Assembly (NCBI GenBank): GCA_018268605.1
Contig: JAFDWG010000329.1
Location: forward strand, 1-33,098
DNA length: 33,098 nt
Source of the DNA: Actinomycetota bacterium
Lineage (GTDB): Bacteria; Actinomycetota; Thermoleophilia; Solirubrobacterales; 70-9
Reading direction: 5' to 3'
In this document: piece by piece, positions 7,626 through 17,545 of the stretch
Layout of the letters: each line of letters starts with the position of its first letter
How positions within the stretch are numbered: position 1 is the first letter of the stretch
Translations under genes and position numbers: made by a program
Notes under the pieces: model-generated
What the model was told of the DNA's origin: nothing
Database searches by the model: none
What the model saw: only the letters and a program-made list of their open reading frames with translations

Positions 7626-9161
7626 ATGGATCGTGGCCCCGATACCCAGGGCGAGCTCTCCAGCTCGCAGTTGAAGGACGCCGCCGTCAGCGGGATCCGC
7701 TGGACGACGGCGGCGCGCGTCGGCAGCGAAGTCGTCACCTTCTGCTCCGCCGTGGTGATGGCGCGCCTGGTCCCGCCGAGCGGCTTCGGCCAGGCCCTCG
7801 TGCCGACGATCCTCCTCACGCTCGCCGTGATCCTCACCTTCGAGGGATACGGGAGCGCCCTGGTCCAGCGCAAGACGATCGAGCGCGAGCACGTCGAGGC
7901 GGCGCTGCTGGCGAGCCTGCTCACCGGCCTCGTCCTGACCCTCGTCGCCGCGGCGATCGGCGCCACGATCGCCGGCCAGTTCATCGGCGCCACGTCGGCC
8001 GAACTGATGATCGTGATGTCCCCCGTCTTCATCTTCGCCGGCCTCGGCGCCGTCTCCCGCGGGCTGCTCTGGCGCAAGCTCGACTTCCGCCTCGTCAGCC
8101 TGATCGAAGTCGCCGCCCTGACCGTCACCGCGGCGGTCGGCATCAGCCTCGCGGTCGCCGGGCTCGATGCCGAGGCGATCGTCCTGGCGGCGCTCGCCGG
8201 CGCCGCCGCCACCTCGCTGCTCCTCGTCGCTGCCGCCCCGCCGCCACTGCCCCGTTGGCACCACAGGGAGCTCCGCGAAGTCCTCCGCTTCGGCCTCCCC
8301 GCCTCCGGTGCCGGCCTCACCTACGTGGCGATCACCAACTCCACCCTGGCGATCGTCGCGGTCCGCCTCTCCGCCACCCAGGCCGGCCTCTTCTGGCGGT
8401 CCTTCCAGCTCGGCGTGATCTACCAGGAAAAGATCAGCGGGATCATGTTGAGGCTGGCCTTCCCGGTCTACTCGCGGACCACGGACCTGGTCGAACTGCT
8501 CCGCTTCCACGAGCGGGCGACCCGGATCCACGCCGCCGTCCTCCTGCCGCTGCTCTCGATCCTGATCGTCACCGCGCCGGAGCTCGTGCCCTGGGTCTTC
8601 GGCCCGCAATGGGCCCCGGCCGTCGCCCCGGTCCAGATCCTCGCGGTCGCGGGGATGATCGCCGCCGTCCTCACCGGCTATCCGCAGATCATGCTCGCCG
8701 CCGGCAGGCCGCGGCCGCTCCTGATCTTCAACATCGGCCTCCTCTCCCTCTACATCGTCGTCTCCTGGCTGGCGGCTCCCTACGGGATCACGACCCTGGC
8801 CTTCGCCGTCGTCGGCATCCACATCGTCCTGCTCGTCGCCGTCTACGCGGGGCTCTTCCGCGGCGTCCTCGGCATCCCGGTCCGGCGGCTGATCACCGAC
8901 GTCTTCCCCGCCGTCGTCGGCAGCGCCGTCCTGCTGGCTGTCGCGCTCCCGGTCGCCGACCTGCTCCGCAGTGGCGGCGCACCCACCTTCTTCATCGTCG
9001 CCGGCACCGCGCTCAGCGGCGGCCTCGTCTACGTGGCGACGCTCTCCACCTTCTTCCACCCGATCTGGGAGGACCTCCTGGCCTTGATCCGCCGGGTCCT
9101 CCCCTTGCCATCCCCCCGCCGGCTCGCCCTGCCTGAGGAGCAGATGACCCATGACGCCTAA
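7626..9161 (+). CDS. Wzx/PST-family polysaccharide flippase
   Basis: From ATG 7626 the product is 511 residues. The hydrophilic start MDRGPDTQGELSSSQLKDAA leads into GIRWTTAARVGSEVVTFCSA, the typical opening of PST/Wzx lipopolysaccharide-biosynthesis transporters. About 12-14 hydrophobic helices follow, ending in a short polar tail. The likely role is flipping undecaprenyl-linked repeat units across the membrane for the polymerase. The frame is open upstream to 7068, but that extension is antisense to the glycosyltransferase and Arg/Asp-rich, so it is not used. The stop lies within the start of the giant secreted protein gene (11-bp overlap). Confidence 0.9.
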   Translation: MDRGPDTQGELSSSQLKDAAVSGIRWTTAARVGSEVVTFCSAVVMARLVPPSGFGQALVPTILLTLAVILTFEGYGSALVQRKTIEREHVEAALLASLLTGLVLTLVAAAIGATIAGQFIGATSAELMIVMSPVFIFAGLGAVSRGLLWRKLDFRLVSLIEVAALTVTAAVGISLAVAGLDAEAIVLAALAGAAATSLLLVAAAPPPLPRWHHRELREVLRFGLPASGAGLTYVAITNSTLAIVAVRLSATQAGLFWRSFQLGVIYQEKISGIMLRLAFPVYSRTTDLVELLRFHERATRIHAAVLLPLLSILIVTAPELVPWVFGPQWAPAVAPVQILAVAGMIAAVLTGYPQIMLAAGRPRPLLIFNIGLLSLYIVVSWLAAPYGITTLAFAVVGIHIVLLVAVYAGLFRGVLGIPVRRLITDVFPAVVGSAVLLAVALPVADLLRSGGAPTFFIVAGTALSGGLVYVATLSTFFHPIWEDLLALIRRVLPLPSPRRLALPEEQMTHDA

Positions 9162-12100
9162 CCCTAACCCTCTACTCAAGCCTTTGACTTGGCCGAAGAC
9201 CACCCGTTTTTCCGCCTCTGGAGCCGATTCTCGGTGCCACACTGGAACGGTGCACGAACTGCGCAGTGCCCCCCGCCATACGCTGCCCCATACGCTGCCC
9301 TTCGGCCACGCCCTCGCGGTAGCGGCAGCCGGCGTCCTCGCCGCCTTCCTCCTCCTGGCGTCCTTCGGAACCGCCCGCTCGCAGGCCGCCGTCAGCTGCC
9401 CGAGCGCGATCCCGGTCGTCAACGAGAACCAATGCAAGACCGGCAGCGAAGGGTACGAAACGGTCGACGACAGCCCCAATCTGGGCGGCTTTCCGACCCA
9501 GACCAGCGTCAACCTCGGCGAAAGCGTCACGCTGAAGATCGGCTACAAAGGCACCGTCTCGCCGACCCGCACCGCCGCCATCTCGGTCTACCGGATGGGC
9601 TACTACGGCGGCGAAGGCGGTCGACTGGTCAACTCGGCGTCGAACGTCGCGATCAACAACGACTTCACCTGCGAAGCGATGAACGAAACGACGGGTGAAG
9701 TCTCCTGCGCGAACTGGAAAGCGACCTACACGATCCCCGGCACCGCCTTTCCGGCCTCGGGCGTCTACATGGCCAAGGTGAAAGCGAGCACCGGGGACGA
9801 AACGCAGATCATCTTCACCGTCCGCAACGACGCGAGCCACTCGCGCGTCCTCTTCGTCCTGCCGATGGCCACCTACGAGGCCTACAACACCTTCGGCGGC
9901 ACCTGGAACGGCGAAGAAGGCGGCAAGTCCCTTTACTTCGGGACCCGCGGCTACGGCACCGGGCCGCTGACCGGCTCGAGCCGTGCCGCCAAAGTCTCCT
10001 TCGACCGGCCCCTGGCCCAGGCGGGGGTCGAGCAGAACTGGTTCTACGGGCCCGACCAAGAACTCCTCTACTGGATGGAGAAGCAGGGCTACGACATCTC
10101 CTACACCGACGACATCTCGATCCAGCAGAACCCCGGGCAGCTGCTGAACCACGACACCGTCGTCATCTCCGGCCACTCCGAGTACTGGTCGCTGAACGAG
10201 TACAACGCGTTCATGGCGGCGCGCGAAGCGGGCGTCAACATCGCCTCCTTCTCCTCCAACACCGCCTACTGGAAGGTCCGCTACGAGAACAACGGGCGCA
10301 CCCTCGTCTGTTACAAGACGGTCGAAGGCTCAGGCTCGGCGGGCAGCGGCCAGGTCAGCCAGAACGACTGGGGGCCGGACGGGATCAAAGGGACCGCCGA
10401 CGACGCCGCGGGCCCCGACGGGATCGCCGGCACCGCCGACGACAACCCGCTGACCGCGACCACGACCTGGCGCGACAATGGCGCCCCCGCGGGGGACCCC
10501 TCGGCGCCCCCGGGCGGCCGCGTCGGCCCCAACATGCCCGAGAACCAGCTCTTCGGGATCATGTACGTCGGCGACAACGACTCGGAAAACTTCCCGCTGA
10601 CGATCCCTGCCGCCAACGGCGCCGGCGAATTCGCCGGCAGTCCGATCTGGCGCAACACCGGCATCTCCAAGAACAGCGCGACGACGATCAACGAGCCCCT
10701 GGTGGGCTGGGAGTGGGACGCCGTCCCGACCCAGGCCCAGTACCTGAAATTCGAGCCCGAAGGGGTCGAACGGGTCTTCTCGACCAACGTCCAGACCGTC
10801 AACGACAACTCCTGGATCCAGGACGAGGGCAGGCTGCGGAACACCGCGCCGCCCCCCGGTCAGCCGGGCACGGTCGGCGCCGTCCGCTACAAGGCCAAAT
10901 CGGGCGCCGAGGTGTTTGCCAGCGGCACCATGTACTGGGCGCGCGGCCTGGTCGGCTACGCCGATCCGCGGATCCAGCAGGCGACCTACAACATCCTCTC
11001 GGAAATGGGGGAAGCGCCGAACACCCCCGAAGAAGGGATCACGCTCGACCCCGGTGGCTCCAACCACGCCCCCTCGGCGAGCTTCACGATGTCCCAGAAC
11101 CCGGCGAAAACCGCGACCCCGATCACCTTCGACGCCTCGGCCTCCAAAGACTCCGACGGCTCGATCGTGAAGTACGAATGGGACCTCAACGGCGACGGCA
11201 CCTTCGAGACCACGACGACGACGCCGAAAGTCACGAACAGCTACGCCGCCGAGGGCACCTACAACGTCCGCCTGCGGGTCACCGACAACGGCGGCGCCAC
11301 CGACCTCTCGGTGCAGACGCTGACGATCATCAACAACCAGCCGCCGACGGCGAGCTTCACGATCACGCCGGAAAGCGGGATCAAGAACGAAGCGATCGCC
11401 TTCAACGCCGCGGGCTCGAGCGATCCCGACGGCACGGTCGCCAAATACGAATGGGACTTCGACGGCAACGGCACCTACGAGTCGAGCTCGGGGTCCAGCC
11501 CGACCACCACCCACACCTACACCATCCCCGGCAACTACACGGTCGGGCTGCGGGTCACCGACAACGGCGGCAAGACTGCGACGACGACGCGGCCCGTCAC
11601 GATCGGCTCCGGCGAACCGAGCCACTACGCGACCTCCGTCCTCGCCACCCCTGGGCTGTCCCACTACTGGCGGATGGGTGAGATGAACGGCCCGACCTTC
11701 TCCGACTCCAAAGGCTCCAGCGCGGCCACGGCGACCGGCGGAGTGACCTTCGGCGAACCCGGCGCGATCGCCGAAGACACCGATCACTCGGCCAAGTTCG
11801 ACGGCTCGACCGGGGCCGCACAGGCGCCGGTCAACCTCGCCGCCACCCACACGCTGACGGTCGAGTTCTGGCTGAAGTGGAACGCCTTCGAAAACGACGA
11901 CAAACTGGCGATGGAGTTCACCAACAACTTCAACGAAAACGTCGGCGGCTTCCTGGTCGACCCGAACGCGCCCCAGCTCGCGGGTACCTTCGGCGTCGCG
12001 ATCGGCTCCGGCAACTCGCGCAACAACGTCTTCTTCGAACGCCCGAGCGCCGGCGCCTGGCACTACTACGCCTTCGTGATCAACACCGCCGCGCCCGCCG

Positions 12101-15100
12101 CTGAACAGATCGTCCCCTACGTCGACGGCAAAGCGGTCAGCTTCCAGAAGCTCGACAGCGGCACCGGGGCGGGCAACTTCGCCAACTCGATCCTCAACTT
12201 CATGTCGCGGGCGGCCGGCTCCAACTTCGGCGCGGGCAACCTGGACGAGGTCGCGCTCTACGAACGCGCCCTCTCGGCGGCGACGATCGCCAAACACTTC
12301 AAAGGCGAAATGGTCGAAGGCACCGAAGGGTCCGTAGGCTCCGAAGGGGGCACTGGCGGTGGCGGTGGCGGTGAAGAAGGACCGCCGCTGGGCGGCACCG
12401 GCGCCAGCTACACCGACGCGGTCCTCGCCACCCCCGGCATCGCCGACTACTGGCCGCTGAGCGAGGCCGCCGGGCCAACGATCGCCGACACCGTGGGCGG
12501 CAGCCCGCTGAACGCGACCGGGGAACCGACCTTCGGCGCCACCGGCGGGGTGCCCGGCGAAACCACCAGCTCGGTCAAATTCGACGGCGTCAACGACACC
12601 GCCACCGGTCCGCTCCAGCTCGGCGGCCAGACCGCGATCACCGTCTCGTTCTGGATGAAGTGGAACGCCTGGGCGAACAACGACGAACTGGCGATGGAGT
12701 ACACGCCCAACTTCAACGACAACCCGGGCGGGTTCCTGGTCGATCCGAACTCGAGCTTCGGCAAGTTCGCCGTCTCGATCGGGATCGGCTCCTCGCGTAA
12801 CGTCGCCCTCTTCGAACGGCCGACCGCGGGCGTCTGGCACCACTACGCCTTCGTGCTGAACAGCGCCGCCCCGGCGGCGGAACAGATCGTCCCCTACGTG
12901 GACGGGTTCCCGGTCGTCTACACCAAGGCGGTGAACGGCGAAGGCGGCCCCGCGTTCGCCAACTCGACCCTCGCGCTGATGTCGCGCGGCGGCAAAGAAC
13001 TCTTCGGCGCGGGCAACCTGCAGGACGTCGCGATCTTCACCAAAGCGCTCAGCGCCGCGACGATCTCCCAGCAGCACGCCTCGAACGGCCCGAACGGCCG
13101 CCCGCAGGCGACCTTCACGGCGCCGACGACGGCCAAGGTCGGGGAAAAACTGACCTTCGACGCCTCCGGCTCGAAAGACCCGAACGGGACGATCGTCAAA
13201 TACGAATGGGACCTCGACGGCAACGGCTCCTACGAGACCGACACCGGCACCACCCCGAGCGTCAGCACCACCTACACCGGCGCGGGCAAAGTCAACGTCG
13301 GGCTGCGGGTGACCGACAACTCCGGCAACACCGGCTCGGCGACCCGCACCGTCACGGTCGAAGAAACGACGACCGGCGGTGGCGGCGAATCCGGCCCGGC
13401 CGACTACAGCGGCAGTGTGCTCGGTACCCCCGGCCTGGTCGACTACTGGCCCCTGAGCGAGACCTCCGGCTCCGTCTTCGCCGACAAAGCGGGCACCAGC
13501 CCGGCGACGATGCTCGGCGCACCGACCCTCGGCGTCCCGGGCGGAGCGCCCGGTGACACCGGCACCGCCGCCAGCTTCAACGGCTCCAGCAACGCCGCCA
13601 GTGCGCCGCTGCAGCTGGGCGGGCAGACCGCGGTCACGGTCGAGTTCTGGATGAAGTGGGACGAATGGAAGAACGAAGACCAGCTGGCCTTCGAGTACAC
13701 GCCGAACTTCAACGACAACAACGGCGGCTTCCTGGTCGACCCGAACTCCAGCTACGGCCAGTTCGCGGTCGCGCTCGGCCGCGGGTCCTCGCGCAACGTG
13801 GCCCTGTTCGCCCGGCCGAGCGCCGGGGTCTGGCACCACTACGCCTTCGTCCTCGACACCGCGGCGGCGGCGAACGAACAGATCGTCCCCTACGTGGACG
13901 GCAAACCGGTCGCCTACACGAAGGCCGCCGAAGGCACCGGTGCCGGGCCGTTCGCCAACTCGACGCTCTACTTCATGTCGCGCGGCGGGACCGGGCTCTG
14001 GGGCGCCGGCGACCTTCAGGACGTCGCCGTCTACGACCGGCCACTGAGCGCCACCCAGGTCGCGAACCACTTCGCGGGTGTGAAAGGCAACCAGCCGCCG
14101 ACCGCGAGCTTCACCGCCCCGGCGAGCGTCAAAGTCGGCGAAGCGGTGACCCTGGACGCCTCCGCATCCAAAGATTCCGACGGTACGGTCGAACAGTACG
14201 AATGGGACCTCGACGGCGACGGCACCTTCGAGACCAGCACCGGCGCGAACCCGAAAGTGACCCGTTCGTTCAGTACCGCCGGCCAGGTCCAGTTGAGCCT
14301 GCGCGTCACCGACAACTCGGGGGCGACCGCCGTCACCTCGCACACGATCACCGTGCAGCCCGCGGAAGGGGGCGGCGAAGAAGGGGGCGGCGGTAACGGC
14401 AGCGGCACGGCCTACCGCGCCGCGGTCGCGGCCACTCCCGGCCTGCAGCACTTCTGGTCGCTGGGTGAGAAAACCGGCTCGACGCTGGCCGACCCGGTCG
14501 GCGGCGCGGTGGCGACGACGGTCGGCGAACCGGCCCTCGGCCAGCCCGGCGCGATCGCCGGGGACACCGACACGTCGGTCGGCTTCGACGGGATCAACGA
14601 CGCCGCGACGGCGCCGCTGAGCCTCTCCGGCGACTCCGCGATCACGCTGGAGTTCTGGATGAAGTGGAACGAATGGAGCAACAACGACGCGCTCGCGTTC
14701 GAGTTCACGCCGAACTTCAACGACAACAACGGCGGCTTCCTGGTCGACCCGAACTCGAGCTTCGGGGCCTTCGCCGTCGGCATCGGGCGGGGCGAATCGC
14801 GCAACGTCGCGACCTTCGCGCGGCCGACCGCGGGCGTCTGGCACCACTATGCCTTCGTGCTGAACACGGCCGCTCCCGCCGCCGAACAGATCGTGCCGTA
14901 CGTAGACGGCAAACCGGTCGAATACGCCAAGGTCGCAAACGGCACCGGCGCCGGCAACTTCGCCGACGCGACGCTCAACTTCATGTCGCGCGCCGGGACC
15001 AGCCTGAACGGGGCCGGAACCCTCGACGACGTGGCGATCTACGGCACGCCGCTCTCGGCGGCGACGATCTCCGGCCACTACGAAGCGGCCACGCCGAACA

Positions 15101-17427
15101 AACCGCCGACGGCGTCCTTCACCGCCTCGCCGAACCCGGTGAACACCAACGCGACGGTCGCCTTCAACGCGTCGGCGTCGAAAGACCTCGACGGGACCAT
15201 CACCAAATACGAATGGGATCTGGACGGCAACGGGACCTACGAGACGACCACGACCACGGCGAGCGCCACGGCCACCTACGCGACCGCGGGCGAACGGACG
15301 GTCCGCCTGCGCGTCACCGACGACCGCGGCGCCACCGGGACCGCGACCTCGACCGTGACCGTGAAGAACCAGCCGCCGACGGCCTCCTTCACCGCCACCC
15401 CGACCACGACGCCGACCGGGGGCACGATCGCCCTCGACGCCTCGGCCTCGGGCGATCCCGACGGCGCGATCGCCAAATACGAATGGGATCTGGACGGCAA
15501 CGGGACCTACGAGACCAGCACCGGCACCACGCCGACGGTGAGCACCAGCTTCGCCACGGCGGGGAGCTACGCGATCGGCCTCCGGGTGACCGACAACGCC
15601 GGCGCGACGGCGACGACGACCCGCACGGTGACGATCCAGAACCGTGCGCCGGTCGCCACCTTCACCGCGACGCCGAACCCGGCCACCGCGGGCCAGGTGG
15701 TCAGCTTCAACGGGTCCGGCTCCAACGATCCCGACGGGACGATCACCAGATACGAATGGGATCTGGACGGCAACGGCACGTTCGAGACCAGCACCGGGAC
15801 CACGCCGACGGCGAGCACCACCTACGCCACCTCCGGCGAACGCAACGTCGGCCTGCGCGTCACCGACAACGCCGGCGCCACGTCGACCTTCACCAAAACG
15901 GTGACGATCGCCAACCAGCCGCCGACCGCGTCGTTCACGGCGACCCCGACCTCAGCCCCGACCGGGACCAGCGTCGCCTTCAACGCCTCGGCGTCGAAAG
16001 ACTCCGACGGGACGATCGCCAAATACGAATGGGATCTCGACGGCAACGGGACCTACGAGACCACCACCACGACCCCGACCACGAGCACCACCTACACCAC
16101 CCCGGGTGCGCGGACGGTGGGCCTGCGGGTCGTCGACAACTCGGGCGGGACCGCGACCACGACGGTGGCCGTGACGGCGACCAACCGGGCCCCGACCGCC
16201 TCCTTCACCGCCACCCCGAACCCGGTGCCGACCGGGACCAGCGTCACCTACAACGCGGCCGCCTCGAGCGATCCCGACGGGACGATCGCCAAATACGAAT
16301 GGGATCTGGACGGCAACGGGACCTACGAGCTGAACACCGGCTCGACGCCCAGCGCGATCTCCAACTACGCCACCGCGGGAACGCGGAACGTCGGCCTGCG
16401 GGTGACCGACAACTCGGGCGCGACCGCGACCAGCACGGTCAGCGTGACCGTCCAGAACCGCCCGCCGGTCGCCTCCTTCACCGCCACCCCGAACCCGGTC
16501 ACGGCCGGCACCTCGGTCGCCTTCAGCGCCGCCGGGTCGAGCGATCCTGATGGGACGATCACCAAATACGAATGGGATCTGGACGGCAACGGGACCTACG
16601 AGACGAACACCGGGACGACCAACAAAACCAGCCGCACCTACACCACCGCGGCGACGACCAACGTCGGCCTGCGCGTGACCGACAACTCGGGCGCGACCAG
16701 CACCACGACGGTGCCGGTGGTGGTCCGCGGCCCCTACCAGGCGGCGGTCCTCGGCACGCCCGGTCTGGTCGACTACTGGCGCCTCGGTGAGACCTCGGGA
16801 ACCACCCTCGCCGATTCGGTCGGGAGCGCCAACGCGACCGCCTTCAACGGCGTCGCCCTGAACGTCTCCCATCCGCTGACCTCAGACACCAACACCGCCG
16901 CCACCTTCGACGGCTCCAACGACTACGCGAGCGCCGCGGTCAACCTCTCCGGTACCTCCAAGGTGACGATCGAATTCTGGCTGCGCTGGAACGAACTCCT
17001 CTACAACAGCAACAACGACCAGGTCCTGGAGCTGACCAACAACCTCAACAACAACAACGGCGGCTTCCTGATCAATCCGGCCTCGAGCACCTCCGGCGGC
17101 CGCTTCGAAGTGGCGATCGGGCGCGGCACCTCGCGCAACAACATCTACTTCACCCGGCCGAGCACGCTGACCTGGCACCACTACGCGATCGTGATCGAAA
17201 CGACGGCCGCGGCGGCAAACCAGATCGTCGCCTACGTCGACGGGAAAGTGGTCTCGGTGGCCAAGGGCTCGAGCGGCACCGGCGCCGGCAACTTCGCCAA
17301 CTCGACGCTCTACTTCATGTCGCGCGGCGGGACCACCCAGTTCGCGCCGGGCAGCCTCGACGAGCTCGCGATCTACAACACCGCCCTCTCGGCCACCCAG
17401 ATCGCGGCGCATTACGCCGCCCGCTAA
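9151..17427 (+). CDS. Giant secreted protein: DMF-amidase-beta-like domain, 10 PKD and 5 LamG-like domains
   Basis: 2758 residues from ATG 9151 (GAGGAG at 9135-9140). GTG 9250 gives 2725 residues and a better signal peptide: a basic stretch, the hydrophobic ALAVAAAGVLAAFLLLASF, and likely cleavage after ARSQA. Residues about 82-626 resemble the N,N-dimethylformamidase beta-subunit family, with YRMGYYGGEGG, SYTDDISIQQ and SGHSEYWS. Glu344 and Tyr242/245/268 are only candidate ligands for the Fe site known in that family. Domain order after this is PKD1-2, LamG1, Gly/Glu linker, LamG2, PKD3, LamG3, PKD4, Gly/Glu linker, LamG4, PKD5-10, LamG5. PKDs carry the KYEWDLDGNGTYE and GLRVTDNSG signatures; LamGs carry HHYAFVLNTAAPAAEQIVPY and a DGK motif. 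No LPXTG or C-terminal TM is seen. Probably a surface or matrix protein binding glycan; any amidase activity is unproven. Confidence 0.92.
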   Translation: MTPNPNPLLKPLTWPKTTRFSASGADSRCHTGTVHELRSAPRHTLPHTLPFGHALAVAAAGVLAAFLLLASFGTARSQAAVSCPSAIPVVNENQCKTGSEGYETVDDSPNLGGFPTQTSVNLGESVTLKIGYKGTVSPTRTAAISVYRMGYYGGEGGRLVNSASNVAINNDFTCEAMNETTGEVSCANWKATYTIPGTAFPASGVYMAKVKASTGDETQIIFTVRNDASHSRVLFVLPMATYEAYNTFGGTWNGEEGGKSLYFGTRGYGTGPLTGSSRAAKVSFDRPLAQAGVEQNWFYGPDQELLYWMEKQGYDISYTDDISIQQNPGQLLNHDTVVISGHSEYWSLNEYNAFMAAREAGVNIASFSSNTAYWKVRYENNGRTLVCYKTVEGSGSAGSGQVSQNDWGPDGIKGTADDAAGPDGIAGTADDNPLTATTTWRDNGAPAGDPSAPPGGRVGPNMPENQLFGIMYVGDNDSENFPLTIPAANGAGEFAGSPIWRNTGISKNSATTINEPLVGWEWDAVPTQAQYLKFEPEGVERVFSTNVQTVNDNSWIQDEGRLRNTAPPPGQPGTVGAVRYKAKSGAEVFASGTMYWARGLVGYADPRIQQATYNILSEMGEAPNTPEEGITLDPGGSNHAPSASFTMSQNPAKTATPITFDASASKDSDGSIVKYEWDLNGDGTFETTTTTPKVTNSYAAEGTYNVRLRVTDNGGATDLSVQTLTIINNQPPTASFTITPESGIKNEAIAFNAAGSSDPDGTVAKYEWDFDGNGTYESSSGSSPTTTHTYTIPGNYTVGLRVTDNGGKTATTTRPVTIGSGEPSHYATSVLATPGLSHYWRMGEMNGPTFSDSKGSSAATATGGVTFGEPGAIAEDTDHSAKFDGSTGAAQAPVNLAATHTLTVEFWLKWNAFENDDKLAMEFTNNFNENVGGFLVDPNAPQLAGTFGVAIGSGNSRNNVFFERPSAGAWHYYAFVINTAAPAAEQIVPYVDGKAVSFQKLDSGTGAGNFANSILNFMSRAAGSNFGAGNLDEVALYERALSAATIAKHFKGEMVEGTEGSVGSEGGTGGGGGGEEGPPLGGTGASYTDAVLATPGIADYWPLSEAAGPTIADTVGGSPLNATGEPTFGATGGVPGETTSSVKFDGVNDTATGPLQLGGQTAITVSFWMKWNAWANNDELAMEYTPNFNDNPGGFLVDPNSSFGKFAVSIGIGSSRNVALFERPTAGVWHHYAFVLNSAAPAAEQIVPYVDGFPVVYTKAVNGEGGPAFANSTLALMSRGGKELFGAGNLQDVAIFTKALSAATISQQHASNGPNGRPQATFTAPTTAKVGEKLTFDASGSKDPNGTIVKYEWDLDGNGSYETDTGTTPSVSTTYTGAGKVNVGLRVTDNSGNTGSATRTVTVEETTTGGGGESGPADYSGSVLGTPGLVDYWPLSETSGSVFADKAGTSPATMLGAPTLGVPGGAPGDTGTAASFNGSSNAASAPLQLGGQTAVTVEFWMKWDEWKNEDQLAFEYTPNFNDNNGGFLVDPNSSYGQFAVALGRGSSRNVALFARPSAGVWHHYAFVLDTAAAANEQIVPYVDGKPVAYTKAAEGTGAGPFANSTLYFMSRGGTGLWGAGDLQDVAVYDRPLSATQVANHFAGVKGNQPPTASFTAPASVKVGEAVTLDASASKDSDGTVEQYEWDLDGDGTFETSTGANPKVTRSFSTAGQVQLSLRVTDNSGATAVTSHTITVQPAEGGGEEGGGGNGSGTAYRAAVAATPGLQHFWSLGEKTGSTLADPVGGAVATTVGEPALGQPGAIAGDTDTSVGFDGINDAATAPLSLSGDSAITLEFWMKWNEWSNNDALAFEFTPNFNDNNGGFLVDPNSSFGAFAVGIGRGESRNVATFARPTAGVWHHYAFVLNTAAPAAEQIVPYVDGKPVEYAKVANGTGAGNFADATLNFMSRAGTSLNGAGTLDDVAIYGTPLSAATISGHYEAATPNKPPTASFTASPNPVNTNATVAFNASASKDLDGTITKYEWDLDGNGTYETTTTTASATATYATAGERTVRLRVTDDRGATGTATSTVTVKNQPPTASFTATPTTTPTGGTIALDASASGDPDGAIAKYEWDLDGNGTYETSTGTTPTVSTSFATAGSYAIGLRVTDNAGATATTTRTVTIQNRAPVATFTATPNPATAGQVVSFNGSGSNDPDGTITRYEWDLDGNGTFETSTGTTPTASTTYATSGERNVGLRVTDNAGATSTFTKTVTIANQPPTASFTATPTSAPTGTSVAFNASASKDSDGTIAKYEWDLDGNGTYETTTTTPTTSTTYTTPGARTVGLRVVDNSGGTATTTVAVTATNRAPTASFTATPNPVPTGTSVTYNAAASSDPDGTIAKYEWDLDGNGTYELNTGSTPSAISNYATAGTRNVGLRVTDNSGATATSTVSVTVQNRPPVASFTATPNPVTAGTSVAFSAAGSSDPDGTITKYEWDLDGNGTYETNTGTTNKTSRTYTTAATTNVGLRVTDNSGATSTTTVPVVVRGPYQAAVLGTPGLVDYWRLGETSGTTLADSVGSANATAFNGVALNVSHPLTSDTNTAATFDGSNDYASAAVNLSGTSKVTIEFWLRWNELLYNSNNDQVLELTNNLNNNNGGFLINPASSTSGGRFEVAIGRGTSRNNIYFTRPSTLTWHHYAIVIETTAAAANQIVAYVDGKVVSVAKGSSGTGAGNFANSTLYFMSRGGTTQFAPGSLDELAIYNTALSATQIAAHYAAR
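15100..16731 (+). repeat. Six consecutive PKD-encoding repeats (about 270 bp each)
   Basis: Six PKD modules in a row start near 15100, 15370, 15643, 15916, 16186 and 16459. They share nearly identical DNA around AATACGAATGGGATCTGGAC, far closer than PKD protein conservation alone needs. This points to recent duplication or continuing recombination inside the gene. The four earlier PKDs, separated by LamG domains, are more diverged at the DNA level. Confidence 0.85.
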
Positions 17428-17464
17428 CTCAAGAGGGCCCAACTGCCGCCGAATTACCCGCAAT

Positions 17465-17493
17465 TTGCGGTTGCTGATACCAATTTTTAGGTT
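17465..17493 (+). promoter_or_regulatory. Possible sigma-70-type promoter with overlapping palindrome
   Basis: TTGCGG (17465-17470) is followed after 17 bp by TAGGTT (17488-17493), which fits an actinobacterial TTGnnn / TAnnnT pattern. It lies in the only distinctly AT-rich patch of the region. The -35 is half of the palindrome CCGCAATTTGCGG (17458-17470), a possible operator. Transcription would start near 17500, giving a leader of about 150 nt before the first beta-helix gene. This is a pattern match only. Confidence 0.35.
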
Positions 17494-17545
17494 TCGCGTG
17501 TGCTACCTGGGTACGGTGGCCGCCACATAGAAATATTCGTCCAAG

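Noticed and set aside
9157-9172. Telomere-like CCTAACCCTAACCC
   Set aside because: Only two to three units, inside the overlap of two genes; chance match, not a chromosome end.
9184-9212. TTGACT followed by TTTTTC as a promoter for the giant gene
   Set aside because: The -35-like box is good but no TAnnnT box lies at a proper distance; not enough to annotate.
7551-9530. A 659-codon open frame antisense to the flippase
   Set aside because: The translation is Asp/Gly/Glu/Arg-rich low-complexity sequence mirroring codon-position GC bias; the + strand frame has a normal transporter profile.
10330-15078. A 1582-codon open frame antisense to the giant secreted protein gene
   Set aside because: It is a shadow of repetitive GC-rich sequence. 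Its translation is monotonous Arg/Gly/Val/Asp text without domains, while the + frame has clear domains and a signal peptide.
15100-16731. Regularly spaced near-identical segments that could suggest a CRISPR or satellite array
   Set aside because: Period is about 270 bp and each unit encodes a PKD domain in one open frame; this is protein-domain duplication.
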